This document shows, piece by piece, positions 6,959 through 10,765 of a stretch of 10,765 nucleotides of DNA. The notes beneath the pieces are model-generated. The model was not told where the DNA came from. It saw nothing but the letters and a program-made list of their open reading frames with translations, and did no database searches. The DNA lies in assembly GCA_019752835.1 (NCBI GenBank), contig JAIELR010000057.1, forward strand, positions 1 to 10,765, given 5' to 3'. Each line of letters begins with the position of its first letter. Position 1 is the first letter of the stretch. The position numbers and the translations under genes were made by a program. Source of the stretch: Gammaproteobacteria bacterium (lineage in GTDB: Bacteria > Pseudomonadota > Gammaproteobacteria > UBA1113).

Positions 6959-8077
6959 GTGTCAACATTTCCTGCTTTACTAGCCTTTGCGGACGGAACC
7001 TTGTTTTGGGGCGAGGCTGTGGGCTTGCGTGGCCAAACCACGGGTGAGCTCGTCTTTAATACGGCGATGACTGGCTATCAAGAAATTTTGACCGATCCGT
7101 CGTATGCGGGGCAAATCGTGACCTTTACGCATCCACATATCGGTAATGTGGGAATTAATCAGGCCGATAGAGAGTCGTATCGCGCCTGGGCGGCGGGTTT
7201 GGTGGTGCGAGAATATTCATCAGTGGCAAGCAATTTTCGCTCGGAGCAACACTTTACTGATTGGTTATTGGCCGAAAAGCTTATTGGCATTTCAGGGGTG
7301 GATACGCGGCAATTAACGCATTATTTGCGTGAGCACGGTTCACAAATGGCCTGTATTAGTTCACTTGATATCGATCCGGAACAGGCCATTGCGTTTGCCA
7401 AAGAGGCTCTTCCTATGGCGGGCCGTGATTTAACCGGTGTGGTTAGTACAAAACATGCTTATGAATGGAATGAAGAAAACGCATCATTGATTCGAGAATT
7501 CCGTACTATTCATGTCAATATGAAACACGTGGTTGTGTACGATTTTGGGGTTAAATATAGCATTTTACGACATTTAATCGATAGAGATTGCCGTGTTACT
7601 GTGGTGCCAGCGTTGACCTCTGTTGAGGCAGTATTGGCGCTTAATCCTGATGCTATTGTTTTACCCAATGGGCCAGGTGATCCTCAAGCTTGTCAGGCAA
7701 TTATTCAAATAATTCAGCAATTATTGGCGACAGATCTTCCGCTATTGGGTATTTGTCTGGGACATCAGTTATTAGCTTTAGCCTTCGGTGGTTCAACCTT
7801 TAAAATGAAGTTTGGTCATCACGGGGCAAATCATCCGGTTCAAGATTTGCGAACAGGCCAGGTTCAAATCACCAGCCAGAACCATAATTTTGCGGTTGCG
7901 GAGCAAGATTTGCCGGAATGTTTAGACATTACGCACCGTTCTTTGTTTGATGGTACTATTCAAGGCTTGCGTCATCGCAGCAAAAAAGTGATGAGCGTAC
8001 AGAATCATCCTGAAGCCGGTCCGGGGCCACTTGATGCTTGTGTCCTGTTTGATGAATTTTTAGCCTTGTTTTCTTAA
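6959..8077 (+). CDS. carA: Carbamoyl-phosphate synthase small (glutaminase) subunit
   Basis: CarA hydrolyses glutamine and passes ammonia through a tunnel to CarB, supplying carbamoyl phosphate for pyrimidine and arginine synthesis in the cytoplasm. The 372-residue protein is slightly shorter than E. coli CarA (382). The N-terminal CPSase small-chain domain shows GELVFNTAMTGYQEILTDPS and PHIGNVG near residues 29-65, followed by VDTRQLTHYLRE near residues 114-125. The class I glutamine amidotransferase domain begins near residue 190 with VVVYDFGVK and contains NGPGDP and the nucleophile elbow GICLGHQ with Cys266. His350 and Glu352 in QNHPEAGPGP complete the triad; these match E. coli C269, H353 and E355 with a constant offset of three. 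E. coli has Gly where this protein has Asn before the catalytic His. The GTG start puts the N-terminus within one residue of the E. coli one. carB follows after nine bases, so the two are surely cotranscribed. Confidence 0.98.
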   Translation: MSTFPALLAFADGTLFWGEAVGLRGQTTGELVFNTAMTGYQEILTDPSYAGQIVTFTHPHIGNVGINQADRESYRAWAAGLVVREYSSVASNFRSEQHFTDWLLAEKLIGISGVDTRQLTHYLREHGSQMACISSLDIDPEQAIAFAKEALPMAGRDLTGVVSTKHAYEWNEENASLIREFRTIHVNMKHVVVYDFGVKYSILRHLIDRDCRVTVVPALTSVEAVLALNPDAIVLPNGPGDPQACQAIIQIIQQLLATDLPLLGICLGHQLLALAFGGSTFKMKFGHHGANHPVQDLRTGQVQITSQNHNFAVAEQDLPECLDITHRSLFDGTIQGLRHRSKKVMSVQNHPEAGPGPLDACVLFDEFLALFS

Positions 8078-8080
8078 GAG
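8076..8080 (+). promoter_or_regulatory. Shine-Dalgarno site of carB overlapping the carA stop
   Basis: AAGAG shares its first two bases with the carA TAA codon and lies six bases before the carB ATG. This arrangement favours translational coupling of the two subunits. Confidence 0.5.
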
Positions 8081-8086
8081 ATTCCC

Positions 8087-10765
8087 ATGCCAAAACGCAG
8101 TGATATTCATTCCATTTTAATTTTAGGCGCGGGGCCGATTGTGATTGGCCAAGGCTGCGAATTTGATTATTCAGGTGTTCAAGCCTGTAAAACGCTCAAA
8201 GCAGAGGGTTATCGTGTTATTTTAATTAACCCTAATCCAGCTACAATTATGACCGATCCGGACTTGGCCGATGCAACCTATATTGAGCCTATTACGCCGA
8301 CCACGGTGATGCGCATTATTGAACAAGAAAAACCAGATGTTTTGTTACCGACCATGGGTGGGCAAACCGCACTTAATTGTGCCTTAGCACTCGCGCAACA
8401 AGGTTTTTTGACGCAGCATAAGGTTGAGCTTATTGGTGCATCTCAATCTGCGATTGAAAAAGCTGAAGATAGAGCGCTATTTCGTTTAGCCATGCAAAAA
8501 ATAGGCTTAGAAGTTGCGAAATCGGTGCCTGTTTATACGATGGACGAGGCTTTGTTGGCGCAAGCGGAGTTAGGTTTTCCGGTGGTGATTCGGCCTTCTT
8601 ATACTTTGGGTGGCAGTGGTGGTGGTATTGCCTATCATCGCGACGAGTTTCAAGCGATTTGCGAGCGGGGGTTTGATTTATCGGTTAATCATGAATTGCT
8701 GATTGAAGAGTCTTTGCTAGGGTGGAAAGAGTTTGAGCTTGAAGTAGTGCGGGATAAAAAAGATAATTGCATTATCGTTTGTTCGATCGAAAATGTGGAT
8801 CCAGTGGGGATACATACCGGCGACTCCATTACCGTTGCCCCCGCGCAAACATTGACAGATAAAGAATATCAAGTACTCCGTAGGGCTTCCATTGCTATTT
8901 TACGCGAGGTGGGTGTTGATACCGGTGGGGCTAATGTGCAGTTTGCGATAGAGCCTAAAACGGGTGAGATGCGCGTCATTGAAATGAATCCTCGAGTGTC
9001 ACGTTCATCAGCATTGGCATCAAAAGCCACCGGTTTTCCCATTGCGAAGGTGGCAGCAAAATTGGCTGTAGGTTATACCTTGGATGAAATTCGTCATGAC
9101 ATGACGTCCAGTAATATTCCTCTTTCGTTTGAGCCTGCGCTCGATTATATCGTTGTTAAATTACCGCGTTTTCACTTTGAAAAATTTCCGCAGGCTGATA
9201 CCACGCTCACCACCCAAATGAAATCGGTCGGGGAAGTGATGGCTTTAGGCCAAAATTTCAAACAGGCACTGCAAAAAGCAATTATTAGTCTTGATATCGG
9301 GATGAGTGGATTTGAGCCACAAATTGATCCCTCACTTCTTGATGCTTTAAATCAGGTTAAAGCATGCTTACAAAAACCCGGCCCTGAGCGCTTATTTTAT
9401 CTGGGCGATGCGTTTCGCTTAGGTTTGGGTGTGGAAGAGATTTATGAATTAACTCGAATCGATCCGTGGTTTTTAGGGCAAATAGGCGAATTAATTGTGA
9501 TGGAGCATAGTTTGCTCTTATTTGCTGGTGAGAATGTAGAGGCCTCCCAGGCGCGAGGGCCTACCTCTATATGGCGCACCTTAAAACAAGCCGGTTTTTC
9601 CGACAAGCGATTATCTCAATTACTTCAAATGACGGAAGAACAAATCCGCGAGCAGCGCTTGCAATTAGGTATAAAACCGAGCTATCAACGAGTCGATGGC
9701 TGCGCCGCTGAATTTGCAGTATCGACCGCTTATATGTATTCCACCTATCAAAATGCTTGCGAGGCCCGTGTCGACAAGCGATCCAAAATAGTCATTATTG
9801 GCAGCGGTTCTAATCGTATTGGTCAAGGAATAGAGTTTGATTATTGTTGTGTTCATGCCGCCTTTGCGGTGCGTGAAGCCGGTTATCAATCGATTATGAT
9901 CAATTGTAATCCTGAAACCGTTTCCACCGACTATGACACTGCCGACCGTTTGTATTTTGAACCTTTATCAGTCGAGCATGTGTTAAGCATTCTAGCGCTC
10001 GAACAGCCTGATGGCGTTATTATACAGCTTGGTGGGCAGACGCCCTTAAAACTCGCCCATGATATTGCCAGGGCAGGTTTCAGGGTGTTAGGAACCCAGG
10101 TTGAAAATATCAATTTAGCGGAAGATAGAGGGCAATTTGCGCAATTGATTCAGCGCTTGGACTTGAATCAGCCTCGTTGCGTGGCCATCACTGACCTCAA
10201 TCAAGGAATTTTACAAGCTAATACCCTGCATTATCCGCTGCTTGTTAGACCGTCTTTTGTGTTAGGTGGCCATGCCATGAAAGTGGTGCATGACCCTGAA
10301 GATCTCGAGCATTATTTGGTTCATGCGTTGAATGCGTCTGAAAGCGCTGCTGTTTTAGTCGATGAGTTTCTTGAGCATGCCATAGAGTTGGATGTGGATG
10401 TTATTTGCGATGGTCAAACCGTGTTAATCATGGGTGTGATGGAACACATCGAGCAAGCGGGGGTTCATTCGGGTGATTCGGCTTGTAGTCTACCACCGTT
10501 TAGTGTGAGTGAGGATCTTCAGGCGCAGCTCTGTGAGCAAGCCTCGGTGCTCGCCTTGGCACTCGGTGTTGTCGGTTTAATGAATGTGCAATTTGCTATT
10601 AAAGATGAGCGTATTTTTATCTTAGAAGTGAATCCACGGGCTTCTCGCACTATGCCCTTTGTGGCAAAAGCAGCAGGTATTCCATTGATTAAGATGGCGA
10701 CTAAGGTGATGCTAGGGCAGTCTTTACGAAAATTGATTGCGGCCCTGGATGCTGAGAGTATTGAA
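8087..10765 (+). CDS. carB: Carbamoyl-phosphate synthase large subunit, C-terminus outside the window
   Basis: CarB uses two ATP to activate bicarbonate and then carbamate, making carbamoyl phosphate with ammonia from CarA. The window holds 893 codons of a protein usually near 1070 residues. It has the first synthetase half (residues 1 to about 400), an oligomerisation region (about 401-555) and most of the second synthetase half. The end of that half and the C-terminal allosteric (MGS-like) domain are cut off by the window edge. ATP-site residues are present in both halves: R129, R169, Q285, E299 and N301 have exactly the E. coli numbers. R721, Q835, E847 and N849 match E. coli R715, Q829, E841 and N843 with an offset of six. 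The protein starts [20 protein letters not shown], as E. coli CarB nearly does. Differences from E. coli include [14 protein letters not shown] (residues 21-34), [21 protein letters not shown] (572 onward; GGGPNRIGQG in E. coli) and GGHAM (727-731; GGRAM in E. coli). No frameshift was seen. Confidence 0.98.
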   Translation, partial: MPKRSDIHSILILGAGPIVIGQGCEFDYSGVQACKTLKAEGYRVILINPNPATIMTDPDLADATYIEPITPTTVMRIIEQEKPDVLLPTMGGQTALNCALALAQQGFLTQHKVELIGASQSAIEKAEDRALFRLAMQKIGLEVAKSVPVYTMDEALLAQAELGFPVVIRPSYTLGGSGGGIAYHRDEFQAICERGFDLSVNHELLIEESLLGWKEFELEVVRDKKDNCIIVCSIENVDPVGIHTGDSITVAPAQTLTDKEYQVLRRASIAILREVGVDTGGANVQFAIEPKTGEMRVIEMNPRVSRSSALASKATGFPIAKVAAKLAVGYTLDEIRHDMTSSNIPLSFEPALDYIVVKLPRFHFEKFPQADTTLTTQMKSVGEVMALGQNFKQALQKAIISLDIGMSGFEPQIDPSLLDALNQVKACLQKPGPERLFYLGDAFRLGLGVEEIYELTRIDPWFLGQIGELIVMEHSLLLFAGENVEASQARGPTSIWRTLKQAGFSDKRLSQLLQMTEEQIREQRLQLGIKPSYQRVDGCAAEFAVSTAYMYSTYQNACEARVDKRSKIVIIGSGSNRIGQGIEFDYCCVHAAFAVREAGYQSIMINCNPETVSTDYDTADRLYFEPLSVEHVLSILALEQPDGVIIQLGGQTPLKLAHDIARAGFRVLGTQVENINLAEDRGQFAQLIQRLDLNQPRCVAITDLNQGILQANTLHYPLLVRPSFVLGGHAMKVVHDPEDLEHYLVHALNASESAAVLVDEFLEHAIELDVDVICDGQTVLIMGVMEHIEQAGVHSGDSACSLPPFSVSEDLQAQLCEQASVLALALGVVGLMNVQFAIKDERIFILEVNPRASRTMPFVAKAAGIPLIKMATKVMLGQSLRKLIAALDAESIE

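Noticed and set aside
9665..10113. Two minus-strand ORFs (74 and 60 codons) inside carB
   Set aside because: Both are antisense to strongly conserved CarB sequence and have no start signals.
1..10765. tRNA or rRNA genes, CRISPR array, insertion sequence
   Set aside because: No cloverleaf, no regularly spaced direct repeats, no transposase and no terminal inverted repeats were seen on either strand.

Overview
The window looks like chromosomal DNA of a moderately AT-rich gammaproteobacterium. The encoded CarA and CarB align almost residue for residue with the E. coli enzymes, as recalled from memory. The combination of an orphan PAS-LuxR regulator and a giant, AT-rich helical-repeat protein suggests a host-associated lineage such as the Legionellales. 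That placement is an inference, not a demonstrated affiliation.

Layout, left to right. (1) Positions 1-5780, minus strand: one uninterrupted reading frame of at least 1926 codons. It runs off the left edge, so its C-terminus is not in the window. It encodes a lysine- and leucine-rich, almost entirely helical protein with ARM/HEAT-like repeats after a short acidic N-terminus; no enzymatic motif was seen. (2) Positions 5781-6062: a leader region holding a good minus-strand promoter (TATAAT), a weak hairpin followed by T's, a possible 25-codon ORF and a small inverted repeat. (3) Positions 6063-6638, minus strand: a 191-residue PAS plus LuxR-type HTH regulator with its own good promoter and Shine-Dalgarno site. 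(4) Positions 6639-6958: a divergent intergenic region with the regulator's promoter, a possible 35-39 codon basic ORF on the minus strand, and the carA control region. (5) Positions 6959-10765, plus strand: carA (complete, GTG start) and carB (first 893 codons, truncated by the right edge), an operon with a 9-nt gap.

CarA (glutaminase) and CarB (synthetase) together make carbamoyl phosphate for pyrimidine and arginine synthesis, and their catalytic residues are intact. The two halves of the window differ sharply in base composition. Sampled lines of the giant gene are about 25-35% G+C, while those of carAB are about 45-50%. This is consistent with an accessory, possibly acquired, left half next to a housekeeping operon. 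The giant protein and its leader are the most likely place for undescribed biology here. A functional link between the PAS-LuxR regulator and the giant gene is suggested only by adjacency and shared orientation.
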